Assembly (NCBI GenBank): GCA_011526335.1
Contig: WTJB01000236.1
Location: 1-8,420 of the forward strand
Direction: 5' to 3'
Length of the DNA: 8,420 nucleotides
From: Candidatus Arcticimaribacter sp.
GTDB taxonomy: Bacteria > Bacteroidota > Bacteroidia > Flavobacteriales > Flavobacteriaceae
In this document: positions 1 to 7,487 of the stretch, piece by piece
Position numbering within the stretch: the stretch's first letter is position 1
Layout of the letters: every line of letters starts with the position of its first letter
The notes under the pieces: generated by a model
The model's database searches: none
What the model saw: the letters and a program-made list of their open reading frames with translations, nothing else
Told to the model about the DNA's origin: nothing
Position numbers and translations under genes: made by a program

Positions 1-48
1 ACATGCCTGTCACGCATGGGGTCGCGGGTTCGAGTCCCGTCCAGACCG
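1..48 (+). tRNA. tRNA-Asp (GTC), 3' part only
   Basis: This is the 3' portion of a tRNA; the acceptor 5' strand and D-arm lie before the window. The anticodon stem pairs 2-6 with 14-18, and the seven-base loop 7-13 carries anticodon GTC at 9-11, which reads aspartate codons. The T stem pairs 24-28 with 36-40 (one G-T wobble) around the loop TTCGAGT at 29-35. The acceptor 3' strand is CCAGACC at 41-47 with discriminator G48, as is usual for tRNA-Asp. The next bases are CA and then A, so a full CCA end is not encoded and must be added after transcription. Confidence 0.95.
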
Positions 49-50
49 CA

Positions 51-84
51 AAAAAAAGCCCTTCGAAATTGAAGGGCTTTTTTT
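51..84 (+). terminator. Rho-independent terminator after tRNA-Asp, symmetrical
   Basis: A perfect inverted repeat joins 51-64 (seven A then GCCCTTC) to 71-84 (GAAGGGC then seven T) around the six-base loop GAAATT at 65-70. The GC-rich core followed by a T run is a classic intrinsic terminator, starting two bases after the tRNA. The matching A run on the 5' side means it could also stop transcription arriving on the minus strand. Confidence 0.9.
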
Positions 85-131
85 ATTTAACGCTGCTTGT
101 TTTGTTTAAAACCGAAAATCAATAAACATCA

Positions 132-1208
132 ATGCGACACACTATCCTACTATTGATTTCTCTTTTGGTTATTTCTTGCGCTGGCGCAGAAGATAATGAT
201 ACACCTACTACGCCTGCACCTGTTGTTCGTTATAATGTAAGCATATCAGCTTCTGCTGGAGGTACTGTTTCTCCTCAAGGCGGATCTTATGAAAGGGGTG
301 CGAGTATCACTTTAACGGCAACACCAGCGGCGAATTATATTTTTTTAGGGTGGTCAAACGGCTCTTTAGAAAATCCGTTAACCTTGGTTGTAAACGGAGA
401 AATTAACCTGACGGCCAATTTTGGTCCAGTAGAAAACCCTGTTGGAGGAACTAGTGGAAGTACTTCTGTTACTCTAGCGGCAGATGGAGAGACCGACACT
501 TACGCTTTGATAACTTCTGTGCTGGCCCCAGGAGCTAGCCCAGTAGAGGCTCCCGACTGTAATCATGACACCTTTGGTCCTCATATTGATCAAGTTTTTG
601 ATAATGATTTGAATAAATATGTTTTTCGCTTTTACATGCATGTCAGCCCGGATAATGATCGTTGTATCAATTTTGATCGACAACGTAATGAGATCAAAAC
701 CTACGATCAGTCGCCAGAAGATCGATTAGGAAGGTTGAATGAGCAGGTTACTTATCGGTGGAAGTTTAAACTCGCCGATGGTTTTCAAGTGTCCCCCAAG
801 TTCACGCACATTCATCAATTAAAGTCCGTTGGGGGCGAGTACGAAAGTATGCCCATGTACACCCTAACCCTTCGTAAAGGCACACCCGATCGTTTGGAAT
901 TGCGCTATGCCGAGACAGACAGCCAAGTAACTTTAGATCAAACTGCTTTGGCCCCTTTCATTAATCAATGGGTTTCTGTAGAAGAAACGATTGATTATCG
1001 TACGAGTGGCGCCTACAATATCGTATTGAAAGTATCGGCTACGGAAGAAGTTTTGTTTTCTTATTCCAATGACGCAAAAATCAACTGGCGACCCGAAGCA
1101 GAGTTCGTGCGCCCAAAGTGGGGGATATACAGAAGTCTCTTGTATCCGGAAGATATAAGAGATGAGACACTTTTGTTTGCTGATTTTAGTATTGCAGAAA
1201 ACAATTGA
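132..1208 (+). CDS. Surface lipoprotein: InlB-type B-repeat plus polysaccharide-lyase-like jelly-roll domain
   Basis: The 358-residue product begins with a lipoprotein signal peptide: a hydrophobic stretch at 5-14 and lipobox V-I-S-C with the lipidated Cys at 16. Acidic residues soon after the Cys (E20, D21, D23) resemble Bacteroidota lipoprotein export signals, so outer-surface exposure is inferred. Residues about 32-97 form one InlB-like B-repeat (GGTVSPQGG, then LGWSNG and an LTANF end). A Gly/Ser/Thr linker (about 100-114) leads to a C-terminal domain of about 240 residues. That domain contains DRQRNEIK (182-189), YRWKFKL (208-214), FTHIHQLK (224-231) and KWGIYR (329-334), a pattern I associate with concanavalin-like polysaccharide lyases of the Polysacc_lyase type. 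C143 and C178 could form a disulfide. The substrate cannot be told. A non-catalytic glycan-binding role is possible. The ATG at 132 is preferred because it gives a complete signal peptide; there is no clear Shine-Dalgarno site. The 47 bases between terminator and start (85-131) are AT-rich, and I see no convincing promoter in them. Confidence 0.8.
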   Translation: MRHTILLLISLLVISCAGAEDNDTPTTPAPVVRYNVSISASAGGTVSPQGGSYERGASITLTATPAANYIFLGWSNGSLENPLTLVVNGEINLTANFGPVENPVGGTSGSTSVTLAADGETDTYALITSVLAPGASPVEAPDCNHDTFGPHIDQVFDNDLNKYVFRFYMHVSPDNDRCINFDRQRNEIKTYDQSPEDRLGRLNEQVTYRWKFKLADGFQVSPKFTHIHQLKSVGGEYESMPMYTLTLRKGTPDRLELRYAETDSQVTLDQTALAPFINQWVSVEETIDYRTSGAYNIVLKVSATEEVLFSYSNDAKINWRPEAEFVRPKWGIYRSLLYPEDIRDETLLFADFSIAENN

Positions 1209-1242
1209 TTCTCACTACCGTTACTTGTGATTGCCACCAGGC

Positions 1243-1272
1243 TTTAGTATTTTATCTCAAGGTGTTATCTTG
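1243..1272 (+). promoter_or_regulatory. Possible flavobacterial promoter for the PorP/SprF gene
   Basis: TATCTTG at 1266-1272 approximates the Bacteroidota -7 element (TAnnTTTG). A weak T-rich -33-like site (TTTA) lies near 1243, and no well-placed TTG is seen. If used, transcription would begin within a few bases of the proposed start of translation at 1281, giving an almost leaderless message. This is a match by eye only. Confidence 0.25.
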
Positions 1273-1280
1273 CAGCTTAA

Positions 1281-2294
1281 ATTAAAAAGATCAAAAACAA
1301 CAGGGTTTTTAAGTACCTCCTTTTTCTACTTTCTTTTTTTTCTGTTTATGTTATTCAGGGACAAGAGGGGTATCCCTTGTATTCGGAATATTTGACCGGC
1401 AACCCCTACAGCGCACATCCCTCTATGGCGGGAGATATGCTGGTGGGATTTCGTTTAAAAACATCACTCCGAAAGCAGTGGATCGAAGAACCCTCTACCC
1501 CCAACTTGCAATTATTAACTGCAGAATACGGAGTCAATGCCCGATCTAAATTTGCTGTGCAAGCCTATACAGACAACAATGGCTATCATCAACAAAAAGG
1601 GATCTATTTTACGTATGCGCATCACATCAGTTTTCAGGATGTTGTATGGAATACCAAACGCGCCTTTCCGACCAAAAACGACAAGCTGAAAGAATTGTAT
1701 TTTGGCCTCAGTGTAGGGACTTTACAAAACAATTTGGATGCTTCAACTTTTGATTTTTCTTCTAACGATCCCGTATTGTTGTCGGCCCAGCAGAATGCTT
1801 CTAACGTTAATTTCGATGTTGGGATTTCATTTTTAACGACCTATTTTTTTACCCATCTTACGGTAAAAAATCTGATCAGTAGTCCCTTAAGGGTAGATAT
1901 AAATTCCTTAAACGATCAGGGATTTGCTACCGATTTTAAGCGGATTTTATTTTCAATCGGCTTTACCCATTATGCAAAAGTCAATTGGTCTTTTGAGCCC
2001 TCGATTTTATATCAGACCTATGCTTTGACAAAAGAACAAATAGGAGATTTTAATTTTAAAGTCTATCGCTTAATGTCCCAAGGAAGGGTTTGGGCAGGCA
2101 TCTCTTTTCGTCGAGATTTTCAGCAGCATGCTGAAGATGCTGTCATAAGGGGGCAAAATTTACAATGGGTTACCCCTTTGTTTGGCGTAGATTTTCAGCA
2201 ATTTACTTTTGCGTACAATTATTCTTCAGCGGCCGCTGCGCAACAATTTACCCCTACGGGTTTTCACCAGCTTTCATTGGGCATTAGCTTTTGA
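1281..2294 (+). CDS. PorP/SprF-family outer-membrane protein (T9SS-associated), non-canonical start
   Basis: From 1281 the frame encodes 337 residues. The N-terminus has basic residues (K2, K3, K5, R8, K11), a hydrophobic core (about 12-25) and a plausible signal peptidase site near G27/Q28. The mature start (LYSEYLTGNPYSAHPSMAG) matches the family hallmark in which a Y-x-x-Y motif is followed by an N-P...P-x-x-A-G segment. Alternating beta strands continue to a terminal SLGISF, whose final Phe is typical of outer-membrane barrels. SprF-like proteins help T9SS substrates with type B C-terminal domains reach or stay on the surface, and such a substrate is encoded convergently next door. No ATG, GTG or TTG lies in frame between the upstream stop (TAA 1278-1280) and TTG 1377, and starting at TTG 1377 would delete the signal peptide. 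The likely start is therefore ATT 1281 (or ATC 1290), unless the gene carries a start-codon mutation or a sequencing error. Family assignment is firm; the start is uncertain. Confidence 0.8.
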   Translation: MKKIKNNRVFKYLLFLLSFFSVYVIQGQEGYPLYSEYLTGNPYSAHPSMAGDMLVGFRLKTSLRKQWIEEPSTPNLQLLTAEYGVNARSKFAVQAYTDNNGYHQQKGIYFTYAHHISFQDVVWNTKRAFPTKNDKLKELYFGLSVGTLQNNLDASTFDFSSNDPVLLSAQQNASNVNFDVGISFLTTYFFTHLTVKNLISSPLRVDINSLNDQGFATDFKRILFSIGFTHYAKVNWSFEPSILYQTYALTKEQIGDFNFKVYRLMSQGRVWAGISFRRDFQQHAEDAVIRGQNLQWVTPLFGVDFQQFTFAYNYSSAAAAQQFTPTGFHQLSLGISF

Positions 2295-5200
2295 TTATTG
2301 TTGGTGCAGTAAACTAAAATGTCCTCTAAAAACACTTCCGTCATCCATTTGCCCTTTAAACCAATAATCTGTAGCCGGTAAGGGTTTGCCGTCGTACCTG
2401 CCGTCCCAAGCTTCTTGTGCAGGCCGAAAAGCAAAAACCAAACGCCCGTATCGATCAAAAATGTATACGATCGTGTTCGGATAATGTTGGGCTGAGATAC
2501 CTTCGATGGTCCAAAAATCATTTATTCCATCCCCATTGGGCGTAAAGTATTTGGCATAGCCCAAAGCCACCCCGGCATAGGTAATAAAGCCACAACCTTT
2601 TTTGTCTCGAATGTGGATTTGAAAAGGACCGTTGGCTACATTTTCAAAAACGGGTTCGTCTTGGTAGGGGCCATTGCTGTCTCCAAGGGCATATTCATAT
2701 TCGGATATTCCTAGATTTTCGGTCGTAATTTCAATGGATGTTCCTCCTTCTTGCCTTAGGTCATTGATGAGGAAAGTTTCATTCGTTATTTGGGCTGTAT
2801 TGGAGTCGATGACACGAATTTGCTCGGTCAATGTACATACCGTTCCATCTGTAGTGGTCGCCGTAATTTCATATAGCCCTTCACGTTCTGGGAATAAAAA
2901 TGAAGTAGTGGCCGTCAAGGTTTCTGGGATGTCATTTTCATCTATAAACGTCCATGTATAGCTGTACAAGGAAGCTTGTTCATCCAGTACCCCTATAGGC
3001 GCAGGTTCTTGATTAAGACAGCGAATGACGTTCTGTTCTAAGCGTAATTCTGGGAGTGGGTTTACCACAAAAGCCAAGGGTTTTTCTACACTACAACTCG
3101 GGTTGATTATTTTGCTAAACCGGACTGTAATGGTTTGCGTACTACTCTCAAAGGGATGCGGGAGGGTCGTGGCACTTACCGTTTGTCCATCGAGCGTTTG
3201 ATAGTAAAATTCAACAAAAGTATTGCTGGTGTTTTGTGTGCTATGCGTGGCACTGGCCAAAAGAGAAGTGACCAGACCTTCTGTATCAAAAGTACTGATG
3301 CCATCGGTAACGTCTAGACCGTCATCACATCGAGGTAGGATGTTTACCGCATTGATTTCTGGGAGAGGGTCAACATTAAAATGTAAAAAGGTTTCATCTC
3401 TACAGGGACCGTCAGGATTGGTTACGTTATTGAGTAAAGAGGTTTTTTCGAGTTCTACCCGCAGGGTTTGCGATACGGTCCAAAAAGGATTGGGGAGTTG
3501 GTTCCCAATCAAAATCCCTGAGGCATCGAAATAAGAGGCTACGGTATCTGTTTGTCCTTGTAAGAGTTGTGTTTCTACGTTTTGGGTATCAAAAGGGTAC
3601 TGCCCATCGGTAGGATTGTCATCTAGGGAGTGGTCTCCGTCGCAGGCCCTTTGGATGATTACAGGGTAGGCAATCGGGCGAGGTTCTACATAGAGCGTTG
3701 CAATTTGTTTTAGCCCCACACAATCTACATTGTCTAGGCTTACATCCTCTACATTGACCCATATGGCTTGTTCTCCTGGGGTTTGTGTAGAAAAATCTTG
3801 AGTAATATCAATAGGATTATCTTTTGTCAAGGCATCTTCCAGCGATGCGTATAAGGCAATTGATAAAGTTTGTGCACTATATTTTGGGTCAGAATTGATA
3901 AGCGCTGATTTGATCTCACGGATGACAGATGCGTCAAATGTTGCCCGGCCATCTTGGTTATTGGCAGGGTCGTCTTCACACAGCGCATAGTAGCGCATAA
4001 AATTTTCATCTATAGTACTGGCTCCAATGCTAATGTCAATGATCGAAGAAGCTGTACAAGAGAAAGCCGTGCTAATGCGAACATAGATTTCTTGACTAAA
4101 AGGTTGATTTTGAAATTGTGTAGGACTTACGATCCTAGAACTTTCATCAAAGTTGGGCAGGGTAAAGTAGTCAAAGGTTTCTGAGGCTGCATTTGCCGAT
4201 AACAATGCGTTGTAGGTCGTGAGGTTGAATAATGAGACCCCATCATTGTTTTCATCTTCATCACATTGCTCAATGGTAAAGCGCGTTTGAAGGATGTCCG
4301 GGAGCGGAGCAATATACACTTCAGATGCGGACCGTTGTGGACTAGCGCACCCAATTTGATTTACCCATTGTGCATAATAGGTTTTTCCTTGAACCAATGC
4401 AGTGTTTAGTGCAAGGGCAGTTCCTCCTTCTGCTTCTTCATACCACTCTATGGTTAAACTAGAGCTTTCAAGAAGCGTTAAATCATCAATAGTGTGGGTG
4501 TAATTGGGGTCGAAACAGAATATTTGCAGTGCATCAACTGTGGGATTTGGAGGGCTCTCTACAACGGTTAGGAAAGCTCTTTCATTGGAAATTACAGGGC
4601 AGCGATAATCACTAGTAAACACGCTTACTCTATACTCTCCTTCATGTATGGGTTGTATATTTGCTATGGTCAGGGTGGCTTGGTCTGTACCTCCGTAATG
4701 GGTGTTGTTTTCCAAATCTTCCCAGCTGTTACTAGCGGTATTGAGAAATTGCCATTGGTACTGAATTTCACTGGTAGCACTAGCATTTACGCTTAAGGAC
4801 ACATTAAAACCTATACAAATACTAGCCGTACTGGTTTGCCCGTTTCCTTCAATTTGTGGGGCTACTCCTGGGGTTTGAAACAAATATCGCCCATCTTCTG
4901 ACTGTAAAGGAACCTGGTTATAGTCGTGCCCTATATATCTTCCTTTATTGTCAATATTTCCTGCATCAAAACTGACAGGACTTTCCCCTAAAACACCATC
5001 CAAATCTAGGTCGAATTCTCCGAAGCCCGCTTCAAATACATCCGTACACCCATCTCCATCACTATCGAGATCAAACGCATCAACAAAGCCGTCTCCATCG
5101 CTATCGAGGCCTAGATCTATAATTTTAATTTTTCCATAAAAATGACTTAATGCATTGGTGTTTTCCTGCTGATGAATAAATCTGACCCCACTAAGATTTT

Positions 5201-7406
5201 TTCCATAAATGCGAAAGGCATTGTCTCCTTGTGGGTTGGTGTTGTATTTTATACGTATTTCTGAACTTGTAAAGACCAGAACGTTAGCTTCATATACACC
5301 ATCAAAATTGGTGTCTACTAACAGAATATCATCAGGGTCCCAAAGCGTTAAATTTCGTGTATTGCTGAATGTTTTAAAGACAAAAGATTCATTATCAATA
5401 GGATTGATGCTGTAATTTGTTTCTTGTGCAATTACGATATCAGTAATCAGGTTGAAATCTAAACTAAGGCTATTGCTCGCGTTAACGGAAGGCGTGAGTT
5501 GTGAGATAAATGTCCCTGTGGAAGTCCCAATAATGCTATTCCCATTGCCCGGGGCAATAGAAACTTCTGAACTCAAGTTTAGAATTTGGGGTTCAACGTC
5601 AAAGGTCAATGTTGGAAGACTGGGATCTTCTAGATTAATGAATGCATTTCCGTTAGATTCAACAGCATCTAACATCCCATCGTTATCGTTGTCTAGATCC
5701 AAATTGTCAATAATTCCATCTTGATCAAAATCGGGTGGACAAAGGCTTATGGGAATAATTTTAGAAATATACTCTGCCCCAGAACAATTGATGGTTCCCC
5801 TTACCGCATATTCTCCTACCGCTTCTGGGACAAAAACACTAGAATTTGCCCCACTAATGGGAATGAGATTCCCAGAGATAGGATCTTTCTTGGCCCATTG
5901 TAGTACATCAAAATTACTAGCATTGCCAACATTAAGGGTAACGTTTGTGCTGCCATCTTGATTGATACAGCTGCCTAAAGTTGAGGCCGTAAAATCAAAA
6001 ACTAAACTAGGGGGAGAAGGAAAACCAGAATAGAAACTTCCGGAACTTGCAGATCCGCTAATGTTATAATATGCTGCATATAACTCGTCTGAACTGCTCA
6101 CAGCAATATTACCACTTAGCCCTGTGATTTTATAAGTAACATAGTCTGCCTTCCCAGTAACGGCTGAGGGTCCTATGACGATTCCTGTACTTAAACGTTC
6201 AATAGCAGTGCCATTGACCAACACAGTAGCGTTATTTTTGGTAACAATCGTAAGGCCACCACTATAATTGGTTGCCCCAATTTTTTCAATAAAGGCGATG
6301 TTGTCTATATTTCCCCGGTTTTCACAGCTCAAGGGTGGGACAAAAAACATACCTTGATTGGCTTCCGATCCCCCGCCTATACCTTGATATGCAAATACAT
6401 CCTCCGTGGTATTGACATATAAATTCCCGTTAGTGTATTGATTTCCCTCGATGATCACGTATTCTCCTGCTTGAAGGGGAATGGGGTTAGCTGGGCTACT
6501 ACTACCATTTACATAAACAGAGGTGTTATCGAAGTGGGCTACGATCAAGACATTTTCATAGCTGTCTTGTCCATCCCCTCGGATAAAAATATATTCATCC
6601 CCAATTTTATCGTCTCCTACAATTTGATCAAAACCGAAATCACGCGCACTCCCATTTCCAAAGCTTCCATTTGCAGAACCTGTATTGACAACCACGGGTT
6701 TATCGGATTGGACTAAAGTGCCAATCAGTCCGTCTCGGTTCGCGGGGATTACTTGTCCTGACGTATTGGTTAGTTTTAGTGCAACCACATAACTTTCTCC
6801 TTTATTTAAATTTATGTTTTCTACCGGAAATTGATTGTTGCCAAAATTCTGTATAACCAAGCCTGTATTATTATTGTAAAGATCTAAACGGGTATTGTCT
6901 TCCGTAGCCATGACCGAAAAGAAGTTTAAATAGTTGGACTGGGCATTTCCTTGGTTGTCATAGGTTCCAATTCTAAAGGATGTCCCTAGCGCATTATCTC
7001 CCTTACTGACCAATGCGCCTGCTTGCGCACCTCCCCCGCCATTCATCCGAAAGGATACATAAATAGGGGCAGCGGCTTCTATGATATAGCCTTTATTGCT
7101 TGTCACCTGACTTGTTGTTACAGGGGAAACCACCAGCTGTGAGTACCCTTGATTGGCGATGGTGTATTGATAAGGTGTATCGTTGGATACTTGTCCTGTG
7201 ATGTATTGATTGGATGAAGCACCAACCGGCTGTATGCTAAACGAAACCGGTGAGGTATTTGGCGTTGAAATGTATAAATACTGATCTACGGGGTCTGCAT
7301 TTCCTTGATCTGATGTTGTAAGTGGCGGGATATAATGTATTGTGCTCAGCTGTGTCCAACCCAGTAGGGGGAAGAAAAGTAACAATAAGCAATATTTTTT
7401 GAGCAT
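2295..7406 (-). CDS. Giant multidomain T9SS-secreted surface protein with gliding-motility-associated C-terminal domain (CHU_C)
   Basis: The product is 1703 residues from the ATG at 7406. That start gives a clean signal peptide (KK then LLLLFFPLLG, cleavage likely before Q19) and an AGGGA Shine-Dalgarno six bases upstream. An in-frame ATG at 7490 would add 28 residues that spoil the signal peptide. Approximate domains: 20-465, IgGFc-binding-like region common at the N-terminus of flavobacterial adhesins; 470-555, Ig-like; 559-587, thrombospondin-type-3 Ca-binding motifs (DFDQDG, DNDNDG); 588-767, unassigned domain; 768-800, second TSP3 block (LDSDGDG twice); 857-950, Ig-like (YQWQ...GEYRV); 1035-1454, four diverged repeats of about 95-113 residues; 1455-1535, Ig/PKD-like; about 1615-1703, CHU_C with YFTPNGDGINDFW and FDRYGRLVF. 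CHU_C is a type B T9SS sorting domain, so the protein is predicted to be exported to the cell surface, as an adhesin or gliding-associated protein. No catalytic motif is apparent. Its stop abuts that of the PorP/SprF gene. Confidence 0.9.
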   Translation of the reverse strand: MLKKYCLLLLFFPLLGWTQLSTIHYIPPLTTSDQGNADPVDQYLYISTPNTSPVSFSIQPVGASSNQYITGQVSNDTPYQYTIANQGYSQLVVSPVTTSQVTSNKGYIIEAAAPIYVSFRMNGGGGAQAGALVSKGDNALGTSFRIGTYDNQGNAQSNYLNFFSVMATEDNTRLDLYNNNTGLVIQNFGNNQFPVENINLNKGESYVVALKLTNTSGQVIPANRDGLIGTLVQSDKPVVVNTGSANGSFGNGSARDFGFDQIVGDDKIGDEYIFIRGDGQDSYENVLIVAHFDNTSVYVNGSSSPANPIPLQAGEYVIIEGNQYTNGNLYVNTTEDVFAYQGIGGGSEANQGMFFVPPLSCENRGNIDNIAFIEKIGATNYSGGLTIVTKNNATVLVNGTAIERLSTGIVIGPSAVTGKADYVTYKITGLSGNIAVSSSDELYAAYYNISGSASSGSFYSGFPSPPSLVFDFTASTLGSCINQDGSTNVTLNVGNASNFDVLQWAKKDPISGNLIPISGANSSVFVPEAVGEYAVRGTINCSGAEYISKIIPISLCPPDFDQDGIIDNLDLDNDNDGMLDAVESNGNAFINLEDPSLPTLTFDVEPQILNLSSEVSIAPGNGNSIIGTSTGTFISQLTPSVNASNSLSLDFNLITDIVIAQETNYSINPIDNESFVFKTFSNTRNLTLWDPDDILLVDTNFDGVYEANVLVFTSSEIRIKYNTNPQGDNAFRIYGKNLSGVRFIHQQENTNALSHFYGKIKIIDLGLDSDGDGFVDAFDLDSDGDGCTDVFEAGFGEFDLDLDGVLGESPVSFDAGNIDNKGRYIGHDYNQVPLQSEDGRYLFQTPGVAPQIEGNGQTSTASICIGFNVSLSVNASATSEIQYQWQFLNTASNSWEDLENNTHYGGTDQATLTIANIQPIHEGEYRVSVFTSDYRCPVISNERAFLTVVESPPNPTVDALQIFCFDPNYTHTIDDLTLLESSSLTIEWYEEAEGGTALALNTALVQGKTYYAQWVNQIGCASPQRSASEVYIAPLPDILQTRFTIEQCDEDENNDGVSLFNLTTYNALLSANAASETFDYFTLPNFDESSRIVSPTQFQNQPFSQEIYVRISTAFSCTASSIIDISIGASTIDENFMRYYALCEDDPANNQDGRATFDASVIREIKSALINSDPKYSAQTLSIALYASLEDALTKDNPIDITQDFSTQTPGEQAIWVNVEDVSLDNVDCVGLKQIATLYVEPRPIAYPVIIQRACDGDHSLDDNPTDGQYPFDTQNVETQLLQGQTDTVASYFDASGILIGNQLPNPFWTVSQTLRVELEKTSLLNNVTNPDGPCRDETFLHFNVDPLPEINAVNILPRCDDGLDVTDGISTFDTEGLVTSLLASATHSTQNTSNTFVEFYYQTLDGQTVSATTLPHPFESSTQTITVRFSKIINPSCSVEKPLAFVVNPLPELRLEQNVIRCLNQEPAPIGVLDEQASLYSYTWTFIDENDIPETLTATTSFLFPEREGLYEITATTTDGTVCTLTEQIRVIDSNTAQITNETFLINDLRQEGGTSIEITTENLGISEYEYALGDSNGPYQDEPVFENVANGPFQIHIRDKKGCGFITYAGVALGYAKYFTPNGDGINDFWTIEGISAQHYPNTIVYIFDRYGRLVFAFRPAQEAWDGRYDGKPLPATDYWFKGQMDDGSVFRGHFSLLHQQ
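3045..4304 (-). repeat. Four diverged ~100-residue protein repeats within the giant gene
   Basis: Residues 1035-1454 of the giant protein hold four units. Each has a Cys followed by acidic residues, a DG, and then an F-D or F-N stretch (for example QCDEDENNDG, LCEDDPANNQDG, RACDGDHSLDD, RCDDGLDVTDG). The Cys residues fall near 1048, 1143, 1256 and 1361. Unit ends carry PLP or PRP (PLPD, EPRPI, DPLPEI, NPLPEL). Each unit has a second Cys near its end that could pair with the first. Units are too diverged to be DNA repeats. They probably act as extension modules of a surface stalk. Confidence 0.7.
5053..5108 (-). repeat. TSP3 calcium-binding motif repeat visible at DNA level
   Basis: Seventeen bases at 5053-5069 recur at 5092-5108 with one mismatch, 39 bases (13 codons) apart. 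They encode successive LDSDGDG motifs, the aspartate-rich calcium loops of thrombospondin type 3 repeats. A related but more diverged pair lies at about 5660-5732 (DFDQDG, DNDNDG). Confidence 0.75.
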
Positions 7407-7412
7407 GAACAA

Positions 7413-7417
7413 TCCCT
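7413..7417 (-). promoter_or_regulatory. Shine-Dalgarno site deciding the start of the giant gene
   Basis: On the minus strand AGGGA lies six bases before the ATG at 7406-7404. It is the best ribosome-binding match among the genes here and supports this start over the in-frame ATG at 7490, which has none. Confidence 0.55.
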
Positions 7418-7487
7418 GACCGGTCGTTTTTACCAGCCAGACAAAAATAAGCTTTATAAAAGTTTTTCCGTGTATAAAACGTTGGAC

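Noticed and set aside
1377..2294. TTG at 1377 as start of the PorP/SprF gene
   Set aside because: It would remove the in-frame signal peptide encoded at 1281-1362, without which an outer-membrane barrel cannot be exported.
132..2294. Lipoprotein and PorP/SprF genes as part of a polysaccharide utilization locus
   Set aside because: No SusC/SusD pair, sugar regulator or further glycan enzyme is present in the window.
2264..2521. Minus-strand 85-residue frame across the gene junction
   Set aside because: It overlaps the CHU_C coding end in another frame, has no family resemblance, and is best explained as a shadow.
5041..5110. Short direct repeats as a possible CRISPR or minisatellite
   Set aside because: The 39-base period is in frame and encodes TSP3 aspartate loops; there are no unique spacers or repeat arrays.
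6438..6716. Plus-strand 92-residue frame opposite the giant gene
   Set aside because: It is antisense to a well-supported coding region, with no recognisable domain or ribosome-binding site. The same holds for the other plus-strand frames between 2674 and 6716.
7418..7425. Palindrome GACCGGTC next to the Shine-Dalgarno of the giant gene
   Set aside because: An eight-base perfect palindrome without a loop or second copy is expected by chance and is not enough to claim an operator.
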